Shown: in pieces, positions 42,766 to 53,652 of the stretch
Numbering within the stretch: the stretch's first letter is position 1
How the letters are laid out: each line of letters begins with the position of its first letter
NCBI GenBank assembly: GCA_902777205.1
Contig: CACYSU010000009.1
Span: 22,710-86,709, forward strand
Source: an uncultured Rhodospirillales bacterium
GTDB lineage: Bacteria > Pseudomonadota > Alphaproteobacteria > CAAGCB01 > CAG-977
Direction of reading: 5' to 3'
Length of the DNA stretch: 64,000 bases
Program-made: the position numbers and the translations under genes
The notes under the pieces: generated by a model
The model's input: the letters and a program-made list of their open reading frames with translations, nothing else
The model's database searches: none
What the model was told of the DNA's origin: nothing

Positions 42766-44876
42766 AACCTTTCGTCCCGCTATCGCTGCTGACGGCGATT
42801 TTGATGTCCGCGGGAACGGCCGCCGCCGCGCCGGCGTCGGAAACGCCCGTCGATTTTTCGGCCGACGAACTGACGTACGACCGCGAAATGAATTTGATCA
42901 TCGCGCGCGGCAACGTCACGTTTTCGCAAAACGCGTCGTCGCTGAAAGCCGACCACATCAACTACGACACCGTTGACGGCGTCGTGATCGCCACCGGAAA
43001 CGTCGAAATCTACACCCCCGACGGCGGGTTGATGCGCGCCAATTACGCCAAGGTTTCCGGCGATTTGAAAGAGGGATTGATCAAAAAAATCCGCTACACG
43101 CTGGCCGACGAATCCGTTTTGACCGCGAAACAGGCCGAACACGTTCAGGGCAATTTCACGGAATTCGACGACGTGGCCTATTCGTCCTGCGATTTTTGCG
43201 AAGACGGATCGCGGTTTTGGGAGGTCAAGGCGCGGCGCATGACGCACGACAAAAACGCGCAGACGATGACGGCGCGCGACGCCACCGTGACCGTCGCCGA
43301 CGTGCCCGTGATGTACATTCCGTATTTTTCCTATCCCGATCCGACGGTCAAGCGCAAATCGGGTTTCCTGCTGCCGGGGTTCAAATCGAACCGTTCCATG
43401 GGCGCGGGCGTAACCGTCCCCTATTACTGGGAAATCTCGCCCTACACGGATTTTCTGTTTTCACCGTGGATCGCGACCAAAAACGTTTTGCTGTCCGGCG
43501 ATCTGCGCCACAATTTTTCCGCGGGAACGATTGATGTCAAAGGATCGTACCTGCGCGACGGCAGCCGCGACCGCTATAACGTCGAAGCGGAGGCGGATTG
43601 GCACATCACCGACGTTTGGCGCGCGCGCGCGGACATCGACCGCGTGTCCGACGACACTTATCTGCGCCGTTACGACATTCGCAGCAACGTTTACGACCCG
43701 TGGCTGAAATCCGACGCGGCGGTCGAAGCGTTGACGGAAAACACCTATTTTTCGTTCGGCGGCGCGGTTTATCAGAATATGCGTTCCGAAGTCAACGACG
43801 ACATCATCCCCGACGCCGTCCCCCTGATGCAGTTTTCGCACGCGACGACGCCCGACGCCGACGGCGGGTATTGGAGTTTCGACGCGTCGTCGGCCGTTTT
43901 GAACCGGAAGCTGGGCGACGACAGCAAACGGCTGACGTTTGAAACGGGGTGGCATCTGCCGGGGATCACCGGTTGGGGCGCGGTATATAGTTTCGACGCG
44001 TCCGCTTTGGCCAGCGCCTACCGGATCGACAACTATTTCATCGAGGAAAAGGGACGCGAGTTTTCCGGCACCGTCGGCGCGTTCAACCCGCAGGCGTCGT
44101 TGAAGGTCAGCTATCCGTTCGCGGCCGTCGGTGAAGAATACAGCCAGATTCTGGAACCGGTCGTCATGGGCGTCGTCGCGCCGAATTCGCAAAACTCCGA
44201 CAAAATTCCGAACGAGGACAGCAACAATCTGGATTTCGACGACACCAACCTGTTTTCCGAAAAACGGTTCGCCGGCGTTGACCGGTTTGAACCGGGGTCG
44301 CGTTTGAACTACGGTTTGAAATGGGGACTGTACGGCAAAAACGGCGGTTCCGTTTCGGCGTTGATCGGGCAAAGCTACCGGTTTTCAAAATCGGACATCT
44401 TCCCCCCCGATTCCGGATTGGTCGAACAGGCGTCCGACATCGTCGGCCGGCTGAACATCGAACCGAACCGGTTCCTGCAGCTGAACTACGCGTTCCGCAT
44501 GAACCGCCGCACGGCGGAGCTGAACCGCAGCGACGTGTATCTGGGCGTCGGCAACGATTTGCTGCGCGTGTCGGCGACCTACATCAATCTGAAAAGCCGG
44601 ATTTCGGAATATTCCGCCTATGACACGCGCGAAGAATTGAACTACGCCCTTGAATCAAAGCTGACCCGATACTGGATGCTGAAATTCAACCAGCTGATCA
44701 ACCTGTCCAAAGGCGGCGGCGTTCTGGAAACCGGCGGCTATGTGCGCTACGAGGACGAATGTTTCGCGTTTGAAGCCGGACTGCGCAAGGATTACACCTA
44801 CGACCGCGATTACGAAAGCGGCCTGACGTTCAAAATGGGCGTTGAATTCAAACCGTTCGGCGCGTTCAATATTTAA
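42762..44876 (+). CDS. lptD: LPS assembly protein LptD
   Basis: Outer-membrane barrel that places lipopolysaccharide on the cell surface with LptE. The 704-residue protein has a signal peptide, an N-terminal LptA-like OstA domain (VDFSADELTYDREMNLIIAR) and a C-terminal barrel with many aromatic strand ends. SSCDFCEDG is the N-terminal disulfide-forming pair, and YEDECFAFE supplies a C-terminal Cys. The size fits the shorter alphaproteobacterial form. It overlaps lptF. Confidence 0.93.
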   Translation: MKPFVPLSLLTAILMSAGTAAAAPASETPVDFSADELTYDREMNLIIARGNVTFSQNASSLKADHINYDTVDGVVIATGNVEIYTPDGGLMRANYAKVSGDLKEGLIKKIRYTLADESVLTAKQAEHVQGNFTEFDDVAYSSCDFCEDGSRFWEVKARRMTHDKNAQTMTARDATVTVADVPVMYIPYFSYPDPTVKRKSGFLLPGFKSNRSMGAGVTVPYYWEISPYTDFLFSPWIATKNVLLSGDLRHNFSAGTIDVKGSYLRDGSRDRYNVEAEADWHITDVWRARADIDRVSDDTYLRRYDIRSNVYDPWLKSDAAVEALTENTYFSFGGAVYQNMRSEVNDDIIPDAVPLMQFSHATTPDADGGYWSFDASSAVLNRKLGDDSKRLTFETGWHLPGITGWGAVYSFDASALASAYRIDNYFIEEKGREFSGTVGAFNPQASLKVSYPFAAVGEEYSQILEPVVMGVVAPNSQNSDKIPNEDSNNLDFDDTNLFSEKRFAGVDRFEPGSRLNYGLKWGLYGKNGGSVSALIGQSYRFSKSDIFPPDSGLVEQASDIVGRLNIEPNRFLQLNYAFRMNRRTAELNRSDVYLGVGNDLLRVSATYINLKSRISEYSAYDTREELNYALESKLTRYWMLKFNQLINLSKGGGVLETGGYVRYEDECFAFEAGLRKDYTYDRDYESGLTFKMGVEFKPFGAFNI

Positions 44877-44892
44877 GGGAGGGGATGCGGCC

Positions 44893-46080
44893 ATGAAATC
44901 GTTTCTTGCGGCTTTGCTTTTCGCCGTTTTCACCTGTTCCGGCGCGGCGGCTCAAACGAAAATCGCCGCGCGGGTCAACGACGACATCATTTCCGAACGC
45001 GATTTGAACCAGCGGCTGGAATTCATCCGTCTGACCGGACAGGCGGACACGACGCGGCCGGACATCCGCGACCGCGTGTTAAAGCAGCTGATCGACGAAA
45101 AGCTGAAACGGCAGGAGGCCGCGGCCGCCGGCGTTTCCGTTTCCGCCGCGGAATTGGAACAGGCCGTGCGCATGACGCTGCGGCAGAACCGTTTAAACTA
45201 TGACGACGTTGCCGCCGTGTTGAAAAAAAACGGGCTGCCGCTTTCCGTGGTCGGCGACCAGATCGAAAGCGACCTGTTGTTCATCCGCGCGGTCAAAAAA
45301 AACGCGGCGCGCCAAACCGAGGTGTCCGACCGCGAAGTCGAAGCAAAACTGAATGAAATCAAAGAAATGAACAACCAGCGGCAATATCTGGTGTCGCAGG
45401 CGCTGCTGCCCGTGGAATCCGAAGACGATGACGCCGCGGTTTACGGACGGGCGATGCGGTTGATCATGCGGGTGCGCGACGGCGAAAAGTTCGAGGACGC
45501 CGTCCCCGACGCCGTGACGGGGTGGGTCGGCGAAAACAGTCTGTCCGATTCCGTGAAAGAGGAATTGTCCGTCATGCGCGCCGGCCAGCTGAGCTCGCCC
45601 GTCAAAACGCCCGAGGGATACCGTCTGTTCGTTTTGCACGCGGTGCGCGCGCCGTCAAGCGATGAAAAGCGCGAGGCCGTCCGCCTGATGCAGCTGTTTT
45701 TGCCGCGCGATTATACGGCGAACCGGCGCAAGGCCGTCATGCGCGACCTGTCGATGACAAAGGGATCGTGCGAGACGTTCAAAAACGTTTCGGAACAGCT
45801 GAACACCGCGCCGCGCGTCGATTTGGGAACGCCCGCGCTGGACGACCTGCCCGCCCCGATCCGGTCGGCGGTCGAAAACGCGCCGCTGCTGGAGGCGGGA
45901 CGCCCCGTCGCGATCGAGGGCGGCGACCTGATTTTTATGGTGTGCGCGCGCGAAACGGTGTCCGCCCTGCCCGATAAAGAGGAAATCAAAGCGCGGCTGG
46001 AAGCGGAGCGGCTGGAAACCGTCGCCCAGCGGCGTTTGCGGGAACTGCGCCGTTTCGCCGTGACGGAGGTGCGCCGATGA
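44893..46080 (+). CDS. surA: Periplasmic chaperone and prolyl isomerase SurA-like
   Basis: Chaperone guiding outer-membrane proteins, including LptD, to the BAM complex. The 395-residue protein has a signal peptide (ending GAAAQ), SurA_N (ARVNDDIISERDLNQRLEF) and a parvulin-type domain around residues 170-290 (GQLSSPVKTPEGYRLFVLH). The order lptD-surA supports the assignment. The start at 44893 lies 16 bp after lptD. It overlaps rsmA by four bases (ATGA). Confidence 0.88.
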   Translation: MKSFLAALLFAVFTCSGAAAQTKIAARVNDDIISERDLNQRLEFIRLTGQADTTRPDIRDRVLKQLIDEKLKRQEAAAAGVSVSAAELEQAVRMTLRQNRLNYDDVAAVLKKNGLPLSVVGDQIESDLLFIRAVKKNAARQTEVSDREVEAKLNEIKEMNNQRQYLVSQALLPVESEDDDAAVYGRAMRLIMRVRDGEKFEDAVPDAVTGWVGENSLSDSVKEELSVMRAGQLSSPVKTPEGYRLFVLHAVRAPSSDEKREAVRLMQLFLPRDYTANRRKAVMRDLSMTKGSCETFKNVSEQLNTAPRVDLGTPALDDLPAPIRSAVENAPLLEAGRPVAIEGGDLIFMVCARETVSALPDKEEIKARLEAERLETVAQRRLRELRRFAVTEVRR

Positions 46081-46925
46081 CCACGCTTCCCCCTTTGCGC
46101 GAAGTGATCGCGAAATACGGGCTGTCCGCGAAAAAAACGCTGGGACAGAATTTCATTCTGGACACGAATTTGCTGGACAAGATCGCCCGTTCGTCCAAAC
46201 AGCGCGATCCCGAACCGTTTGAAAACGGCACGGTGATCGAAGTCGGCCCCGGCCCCGGCGGCGTGACGCGCGCCATTTTGGACAACGGCGCGAAACACCT
46301 GACCGTCATTGAAAAGGACGAACGGTGTTTGGGGCTGCTGAACGACATTTCGGCCGCCTATCCCGACCGGCTGACCGTTTTGAACGCGGACGCCCTGACC
46401 GTTGACGCGCAGGCGTTGGGCGGCGCGCCGCGGTCGATCATTTCCAACCTGCCCTACAACGTCGGCACGCTGCTGCTGACCGGATGGCTGCAACGCGCGG
46501 ACGCGTTTTCATCGTTTACGCTGATGTTTCAAAAAGAGGTCGCGGAACGTCTGGCCGCCAAGCCGCGATCCCCCGATTACGGCCGGCTGTCCATCCTGAC
46601 CCAATGGCTGTGCGAAGTCGAAATCCTGTTCACCGTGCCGCCCGCGTGCTTCACCCCGCCGCCGAAAGTCACGTCGGCCGTCGTGTTTTTAAAGCCGCGG
46701 CCGCGTCCTTTGGCGCCCGCGCGGCTCGATTTGTTGGAAAAAGTGACCGCGGCGGCGTTCAACCAGCGCCGGAAAATGCTGCGGTCGTCGTTGAAATCCG
46801 TCGGCGACGCCGAAAAACTGTGCGCCGCGGCGAACGTCCCCCCGACCGCCCGCGCCGAGGAAATCGGCATCGAATCCTTTTGCGCCATGGCCCGTTTGCT
46901 GGAGAATCAATCATGTCCGTCTTAG
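46077..46925 (+). CDS. rsmA: 16S rRNA dimethyltransferase RsmA (KsgA)
   Basis: Dimethylates two adjacent adenosines in helix 45 of 16S rRNA. The 282-residue protein has LGQNFILDTNLLDKIA, motif I IEVGPGPGGVTRAIL, ISNLPYNVGT (NxPY catalytic motif) and TVPPACFTPPPKVTSAVV. It sits behind surA, as usual, but pdxA, which is normally between them in alphaproteobacteria, is missing here. Confidence 0.96.
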   Translation: MTTLPPLREVIAKYGLSAKKTLGQNFILDTNLLDKIARSSKQRDPEPFENGTVIEVGPGPGGVTRAILDNGAKHLTVIEKDERCLGLLNDISAAYPDRLTVLNADALTVDAQALGGAPRSIISNLPYNVGTLLLTGWLQRADAFSSFTLMFQKEVAERLAAKPRSPDYGRLSILTQWLCEVEILFTVPPACFTPPPKVTSAVVFLKPRPRPLAPARLDLLEKVTAAAFNQRRKMLRSSLKSVGDAEKLCAAANVPPTARAEEIGIESFCAMARLLENQSCPS

Positions 46926-47233
46926 CTTCGTTTTTTCAGGCGTTGATCTATCCGTCCTATCTGATCATACATTATTATATTTATATCGCCGTCGCGGCCG
47001 TCGTCCTGTCGTGGCTGGACGCGTTCAACGTTTTGAACAACTCGAACGCTTTGGTCAACGCCGTGCGCGACACCGTGCGCCGGCTGACCGAACCGTATTT
47101 CGCGCTGTTCCGCCGGTTCGTCCCGCCCGTCGGTATGCTGGATTTTTCCGCGCTGATCGGATTTTTCGTGCTGCTGTTTCTGGAACGGTTCGTTCCGAAC
47201 CTGCTGTACCGGTTGTCGGGGGCGGCGGGGTGA
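46913..47233 (+). CDS. YggT-family membrane protein
   Basis: A 106-residue integral membrane protein with two hydrophobic segments separated by a basic region: YYIYIAVAAVVLSWL, then RRLTEPYFALFRRFVPP, then SALIGFFVLLFLERFVP. These are diagnostic of the YggT/Ycf19 family, implicated in division-plane or envelope functions and osmotic response. It starts 12 bases before the end of rsmA and shares its stop with the next gene's start (TGATG). Confidence 0.9.
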   Translation: MSVLASFFQALIYPSYLIIHYYIYIAVAAVVLSWLDAFNVLNNSNALVNAVRDTVRRLTEPYFALFRRFVPPVGMLDFSALIGFFVLLFLERFVPNLLYRLSGAAG

Positions 47234-47535
47234 TGTTCTGTCAGCCCGTCGAAAACGGCGTCAAGCTGTTCGTCCGCCTGTCCCCGAAAGCCAAGCGGGA
47301 GGGAATCGAGGGCGTTTACGCGGAACCCGACGGGTCGGAGCGGTTGAAAATCGCCGTGAACGCCCCGCCCGTTGACGGCAAAGCCAACGAAGCGTTGATC
47401 AAGGGGCTGGCCAAGCGGTTGAAAATCGCCAAAAGCGCGATCGTTTTGACCGCGGGGGCGGCCGACCGGTCGAAAACGCTTTTCATCGCGGGCGATTCGG
47501 ACGAACTGATGAAAAAACTGGAGGATTTGAAATGA
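47233..47535 (+). CDS. DUF167/YggU-family protein
   Basis: A 100-residue cytoplasmic protein of the DUF167 family, regularly found next to yggT genes. Diagnostic parts are [36 protein letters not shown] and [18 protein letters not shown]. The exact role is unknown. It overlaps folD by four bases. Confidence 0.9.
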   Translation: MFCQPVENGVKLFVRLSPKAKREGIEGVYAEPDGSERLKIAVNAPPVDGKANEALIKGLAKRLKIAKSAIVLTAGAADRSKTLFIAGDSDELMKKLEDLK

Positions 47536-48401
47536 ATGTGCTGAACGGGTTTGAACTGGCGAAACAATGCCGCGCCGAACTGGCCGAAAAGGTCAAAAAA
47601 ATGCCGCGCGCGCCGAAACTGGCCGTCATTCTGGCCGGCGACGATCCCGCTTCGGCCGTTTACGTCCGCAACAAGGAAAAGGCCGCCGCCGAAGTCGGCA
47701 TCGAATCGCTGGTCGTCCGGTTGGAAAAAACGACGCGGGACGAATTGCTGCGACTGATCGGCAAGCTGAACGGGGACGACGGCGTGGACGGCATTCTGGT
47801 GCAGCTGCCTTTGCCCGCCGGCATTGACGAAAACGCCGTTTTGCAGGCGATCGACCCCGCCAAGGACGTGGACGGATTCCACCCCCTGAATCTGGGCAGG
47901 CTGATGATCGGCGAACCCGCCCCCGTCGCCTGCACCCCCAAGGGGTGTATGAAGCTGATTCATCAGGCGCGGCGGGATCTGACGGGGCTGAACGCCGTGG
48001 TTGTCGGCCGTTCCGTCATCGTCGGCAAACCGATGGCGCAGCTGCTGCTGCGGGAAAACTGCACGGTCACGACCGCGCATTCCAAAACGCGCGATCTGGC
48101 CGGACTGTGCAAAACGGCCGACATTCTGGTCGCGGCGGTCGGAAAGCCGCGCTTTGTCCAGGCCGATTGGGTCAAAGACGGCGCGATCGTCATTGATGTC
48201 GGCATCAACCGTTTGCCGGACGGCAAGCTGTGCGGCGATGTCGATTTCGACGCCTGCGCCCCGAAATGTCAGGCGATCACCCCCGTTCCCAAAGGCGTCG
48301 GCCCCATGACGATCGCCATGCTGTTGGAAAACACGGTCGAAGCCTGCGAAGCCGCTTTGACCGGCCGGAATATCGGCGACATCACCTTAGAAGAGGTATG
48401 A
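47532..48401 (+). CDS. folD: Bifunctional methylene-tetrahydrofolate dehydrogenase/cyclohydrolase FolD
   Basis: Interconverts one-carbon folates in purine and formyl-Met synthesis. The 289-residue protein has [20 protein letters not shown] with the catalytic Lys, [38 protein letters not shown] and the NADP-binding [17 protein letters not shown] and [10 protein letters not shown]. The length is normal. It ends the run that starts at lptF. Confidence 0.97.
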   Translation: MNVLNGFELAKQCRAELAEKVKKMPRAPKLAVILAGDDPASAVYVRNKEKAAAEVGIESLVVRLEKTTRDELLRLIGKLNGDDGVDGILVQLPLPAGIDENAVLQAIDPAKDVDGFHPLNLGRLMIGEPAPVACTPKGCMKLIHQARRDLTGLNAVVVGRSVIVGKPMAQLLLRENCTVTTAHSKTRDLAGLCKTADILVAAVGKPRFVQADWVKDGAIVIDVGINRLPDGKLCGDVDFDACAPKCQAITPVPKGVGPMTIAMLLENTVEACEAALTGRNIGDITLEEV

Positions 48402-48442
48402 TTTTCAGGCGTTCGGGAAACCGCCGACGCGCCGATTCGGTG

Positions 48443-48471
48443 TTGAAAAGATTTTTTTTTGTTGCTATAAA
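48443..48471 (+). promoter_or_regulatory. Promoter of the ATP synthase F1 operon
   Basis: TTGAAA (48443-48448), 17-bp spacer containing a T run, TATAAA (48466-48471), 45 bp before the atpH start codon. It is a strong match. Confidence 0.78.
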
Positions 48472-48515
48472 AGTATGTTTATATAAAGAACCTGTTTGAA
48501 AAAACGGAAGGAATC

Positions 48516-49076
48516 ATGGGCAAAAAAATCAATACGGCGGAGCTGGCCAAAAAATACGCGGCCGCTCTGTTTGACGAAGCCGTCGCGCACGAATGCGCGG
48601 ACGACATTGCCGACGAACTGCGGGAATTGGGACGTCTGATGGCGGATTGCCCCGAATTCGACCGTTTGATGAATTCACGCCTGATCAGCGCGAACATCCG
48701 CGCGCAAACCGTCGCCGCCATTGCGCAAAAAGCCGGATTGTCCGACGTGACGGGGCGTTTTCTGGGCGTTTTGGCCGACAACGGCCGGATGCCCCTGTTT
48801 ACGAAAATTTACGACGCGTTTACCGCTTTGTATGAAGAGCACAAGGGAATCCTGTCCGTGTCCGTCGTTTCCGCCCAAGAGCTGAACGAAGCGGCGCGGC
48901 AGCGGCTGAACGACGTGCTGAAACGGATTTTCAACAAGGAAATCCGCCTGTCCCTGTCGGTGAATCCGTCGCTGATCGGCGGCATGACGGTTCAGGTCGG
49001 GTCGTTGATGGCGGACGCGTCCGTGAAGACAAAACTGCAAAAGCTTAATCTTGTTATGAAAGGTGTCGGGGTATGA
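48516..49076 (+). CDS. atpH: ATP synthase F1 delta subunit
   Basis: Connects F1 to the peripheral stalk. The 186-residue protein has [15 protein letters not shown] at the N-terminus and the C-terminal signature [17 protein letters not shown]. First gene of the five-gene F1 operon, whose order (delta, alpha, gamma, beta, epsilon) is the alphaproteobacterial one; the F0 genes are not in the window. It overlaps atpA by four bases. Confidence 0.95.
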   Translation: MGKKINTAELAKKYAAALFDEAVAHECADDIADELRELGRLMADCPEFDRLMNSRLISANIRAQTVAAIAQKAGLSDVTGRFLGVLADNGRMPLFTKIYDAFTALYEEHKGILSVSVVSAQELNEAARQRLNDVLKRIFNKEIRLSLSVNPSLIGGMTVQVGSLMADASVKTKLQKLNLVMKGVGV

Positions 49077-50605
49077 ATATCCAAGCGACGGAAATTTCAT
49101 CTTTGTTAAAAGAGCGCATCGAAAATTTCGGTGCCGAACCGGATATGTCCGAAGTCGGACAGGTGTTGTCCGTCGGCGACGGCATCGCGCGCATTTACGG
49201 ATTGGACAAGGTGCAGGCCGGAGAACTGGTCGAATTTGAATGCGGCGTCAAAGGCATGGCCTTGAACTTGGAATCCGACAGCGTCGGCGCGGTCATTTTC
49301 GGCCGCGACTCCGACATTCACGAAGGCGAAACCGTCAAACGCACGGGCGACATCGTCAACGCGCCGGTCGGCATGAACCTGCTGGGGCGCGTCGTGGACG
49401 CTCTGGGCGCCCCGATCGACGGCAAAGGCGCGATCGAAGCCGCCGAACACCGCGCCGTTGACATCAAAGCCCCTGGCATCATCACGCGCCGCAGCGTTCA
49501 CGAACCGCTGCAGACGGGATTGAAGGCGATCGATTCCCTGATTCCGATCGGCCGCGGCCAGCGCGAATTGATCATCGGCGACCGTCAGACGGGCAAAACC
49601 GCGATCATTCTGGACACGATCATCAACCAGAAATCCTTGAACGACAAAGCCAAAAGCGACAAGGAAAAGATGTTCTGCATCTATGTCGCGATCGGCCAGA
49701 AACGTTCCACCGTCGCGCAGGTCATGCACATTCTGGAACAATACGGCGCGTTGGAATACACGATCATCGTCGCGGCGACGGCGTCCGAATCCGCGCCGCT
49801 GCAGTTCATCGCCCCTTATACGGGATGCGCGATGGGCGAATATTTCCGCGACAACGGAATGCACGCGACCGTGTTTTACGACGATCTGTCCAAGCACGCC
49901 GTCGCGTACCGCCAGATGTCCCTGCTGCTGCGCCGTCCCCCCGGACGCGAAGCGTACCCCGGCGACGTGTTCTATCTGCATTCCCGTTTGCTGGAACGCG
50001 CGGCGAAAATGAACGACCGGCTGGGCGCGGGTTCCCTGACCGCCCTGCCCGTCATTGAAACGCAGGCCGGCGACGTGTCGGCGTACATTCCGACGAACGT
50101 CATTTCCATTACGGACGGGCAGATTTTCTTGGAAAGCGCGCTGTTCTATCAGGGCGTCCGCCCCGCCGTGAACGTCGGCATTTCCGTTTCCCGCGTGGGT
50201 TCCGCCGCGCAGATCAAAGCGATGAAGCAGGTGGCCGGTTCCATCAAGTTGGAATTGGCGCAATACCGCGAAATGGCCGCGTTTTCGCAGTTCGCTTCGG
50301 ATTTGGATCCGGCGACGCAGAAACTGCTCAGCCGCGGGGCGCGTTTGACGGAACTGCTGAAGCAGAAGCAGTACCACCCGATGCCCGTCGAAGACGAAGT
50401 CGTTTCCATTTTCACGGGGATTCGCGGTTATCTGGACGACCTGCCCGTCGAAAAAATCGCGCGTTTTGAAACCGAAATGCTGGCGCAGCTGAAAGCGACC
50501 GTGCCGTCCGTTTTGGAATCCATCCGCGAAGAAAAGACGCTGACTCCCGAAGCCGAAGACGACCTGCGCTATTTTCTGGACGACTTTATCAAGAAGTTTT
50601 CGTAA
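49073..50605 (+). CDS. atpA: ATP synthase F1 alpha subunit
   Basis: Non-catalytic nucleotide-binding subunit. The 510-residue protein has Walker [27 protein letters not shown] context, [18 protein letters not shown] and [20 protein letters not shown]. All features are canonical and the length is standard. Confidence 0.98.
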   Translation: MNIQATEISSLLKERIENFGAEPDMSEVGQVLSVGDGIARIYGLDKVQAGELVEFECGVKGMALNLESDSVGAVIFGRDSDIHEGETVKRTGDIVNAPVGMNLLGRVVDALGAPIDGKGAIEAAEHRAVDIKAPGIITRRSVHEPLQTGLKAIDSLIPIGRGQRELIIGDRQTGKTAIILDTIINQKSLNDKAKSDKEKMFCIYVAIGQKRSTVAQVMHILEQYGALEYTIIVAATASESAPLQFIAPYTGCAMGEYFRDNGMHATVFYDDLSKHAVAYRQMSLLLRRPPGREAYPGDVFYLHSRLLERAAKMNDRLGAGSLTALPVIETQAGDVSAYIPTNVISITDGQIFLESALFYQGVRPAVNVGISVSRVGSAAQIKAMKQVAGSIKLELAQYREMAAFSQFASDLDPATQKLLSRGARLTELLKQKQYHPMPVEDEVVSIFTGIRGYLDDLPVEKIARFETEMLAQLKATVPSVLESIREEKTLTPEAEDDLRYFLDDFIKKFS

Positions 50606-50621
50606 AACGTAGGGGTTCGTC

Positions 50622-51764
50622 ATGGCTAACCTGAGAGAATTGCGAAACCGGATCGCTTCGATCAAATCGACGCGCAAAATCACGTCCGCGATGAAAATGG
50701 TCGCCGCGTCGCGTTTGCGCCAATCGCAGCAGGCGATCACGGACGCGGGGTATTTCACGGCGTCGCTGGGGCGCATCGTGCTGCGTTTGATCAAAACGGT
50801 GGCGTTTTTGCGCGCGGCCGATTTGGCCAAAGGCATTGAGCCGCGCTATGAAATGCCGCGTCTGATCACCGGCGACGGCGAAGACCAGCGGCATCTGGTG
50901 ATCGTATTTTCGTCTTCGCGCGGGCTGTGCGGCGGGTTCAACCTGAACATCGCCAAAAAAACGGCGCAGTTCATCGAACACCTGCAATCGCAGGGGCGCA
51001 TCGTGCGTTTGATCTGCGTCGGGACGAAAGCGACGGAATTGCTGCGCGAACAGTTCGGCAAGCAGATCGTCGCGACGTTCAACAGCCGGATCAGCGCGGA
51101 CGACCAGCTGGCCGACGCGGAAAACATGGCCATGCACGTCGTCAGTATGTTTGAAAAAGGCACGATCGACGCGTGTTCCGTCGTTTACAACCACTTTCAT
51201 TCCGCCATTTCGCAGGAAGTCCGCATCCGCCCGATCGTTCCGCTGCAGGCGGCGCGCATCCTGCAGCCGTTCACGGGCGAAAACCCGTGGGGATTTTTGA
51301 TGGACGACGGCGCGGGCAACACGTTCAGCCTGCAGCGTCCATCGCGCAACAAAAGCGGTTCGCTGGGCAAGGGAAAAGGCATCGTCCGCGGCGTTTCCGG
51401 TTCCGCGCGCGCCAAGGCGCAGACGCAGTACAAAACCATGCAGGAAAAGCGTATTCTGGGCATCGACAACATTGTCAGCGAACAGCCTTTGCTGAACATC
51501 GACCCGCTGGAATACGACTATGAACCCGAAAATCCGCAGGAACTGCTGAACGCCCTGCTGCCCGAAGTTTTGACCGAACTGATCTTCCGTTCTTCGCTGG
51601 AATCGGCGGCGTCGGAAAACGGGGCGCGCATGACCGCGATGGACAACGCGACGAACAACGCGGCGGACATCATCGACGATTTGACGCTGATCTACAACCG
51701 GACGCGTCAGGCGATGATTACAAACGAATTGACGGAAATCATTTCCGGTGCGGAAGCACTTTAA
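50622..51764 (+). CDS. atpG: ATP synthase F1 gamma subunit with an unusual insertion
   Basis: Rotary shaft of F1. The 380-residue subunit is about 85 residues longer than the usual 290. The N-terminal helix (RIASIKSTRKITSAMKMVAAS), the DRGLCGGFN-like SSSRGLCGGFNL and the C-terminal QARMVAM-type helix (GARMTAMDNATNNA) with NELTEIISGA are normal. Between about residue 209 (IVPLQA) and 296 (LEYDYEP) is an extra segment rich in Lys, Arg, Ser and Gly (QRPSRNKSGSLGKGKG). It would lie on the globular head of gamma, near epsilon, and could affect regulation. Confidence 0.95.
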   Translation: MANLRELRNRIASIKSTRKITSAMKMVAASRLRQSQQAITDAGYFTASLGRIVLRLIKTVAFLRAADLAKGIEPRYEMPRLITGDGEDQRHLVIVFSSSRGLCGGFNLNIAKKTAQFIEHLQSQGRIVRLICVGTKATELLREQFGKQIVATFNSRISADDQLADAENMAMHVVSMFEKGTIDACSVVYNHFHSAISQEVRIRPIVPLQAARILQPFTGENPWGFLMDDGAGNTFSLQRPSRNKSGSLGKGKGIVRGVSGSARAKAQTQYKTMQEKRILGIDNIVSEQPLLNIDPLEYDYEPENPQELLNALLPEVLTELIFRSSLESAASENGARMTAMDNATNNAADIIDDLTLIYNRTRQAMITNELTEIISGAEAL

Positions 51765-51784
51765 CACTATTACAGGAGCTGTAA

Positions 51785-53244
<1,460 letters not shown>

Positions 53245-53245
<1 letters not shown>

Positions 53246-53652
53246 TGGCGGAGCAGGATTCCATCTTTGTCAAAATGCTGATCCCGCAAAAGCCTTTGGC
53301 CGTCAAAGAGGTGCTGAGCGTTGAAATTCCGGCCGCGGAAGGGCCTTATCTGGTCTTGCCGCGCCGCGCGCCGGCGATGAAGCTGTTAAAGGACGGCGTC
53401 GTCACGCTGATCGACGCCGATCAGACGAAAAAGGAACGCTTCTTCATTTCCGCCGGCATTGCCAAAATTCGCGACAACGCCTGCACGATCCTGACGCACA
53501 CCGTGATCAACTGCGACGACGTGAACGCCGACGACATCAACAAACGGCTGGCCGCGTTCAAGGAAAAGGAAAACAAGGAAACGCATCTGGATGAAATCGA
53601 CCGGAAAAAGGTCGCTTTCCTGCAGATGATTGCAGGGTATCTTGCGAAGTGA
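53245..53652 (+). CDS. atpC: ATP synthase F1 epsilon subunit
   Basis: A 135-residue epsilon subunit with the N-terminal beta sandwich (FVKMLIPQKPLAVKEVLSVE, then VLPRRAPAMKLLKDGVVT) and a short C-terminal helical region. The beta-sandwich core is more divergent than usual (the LPGxxGxxGV motif is weak), but the position after atpD and the fold fit. It overlaps the MATE gene by about 20 bases. Confidence 0.88.
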
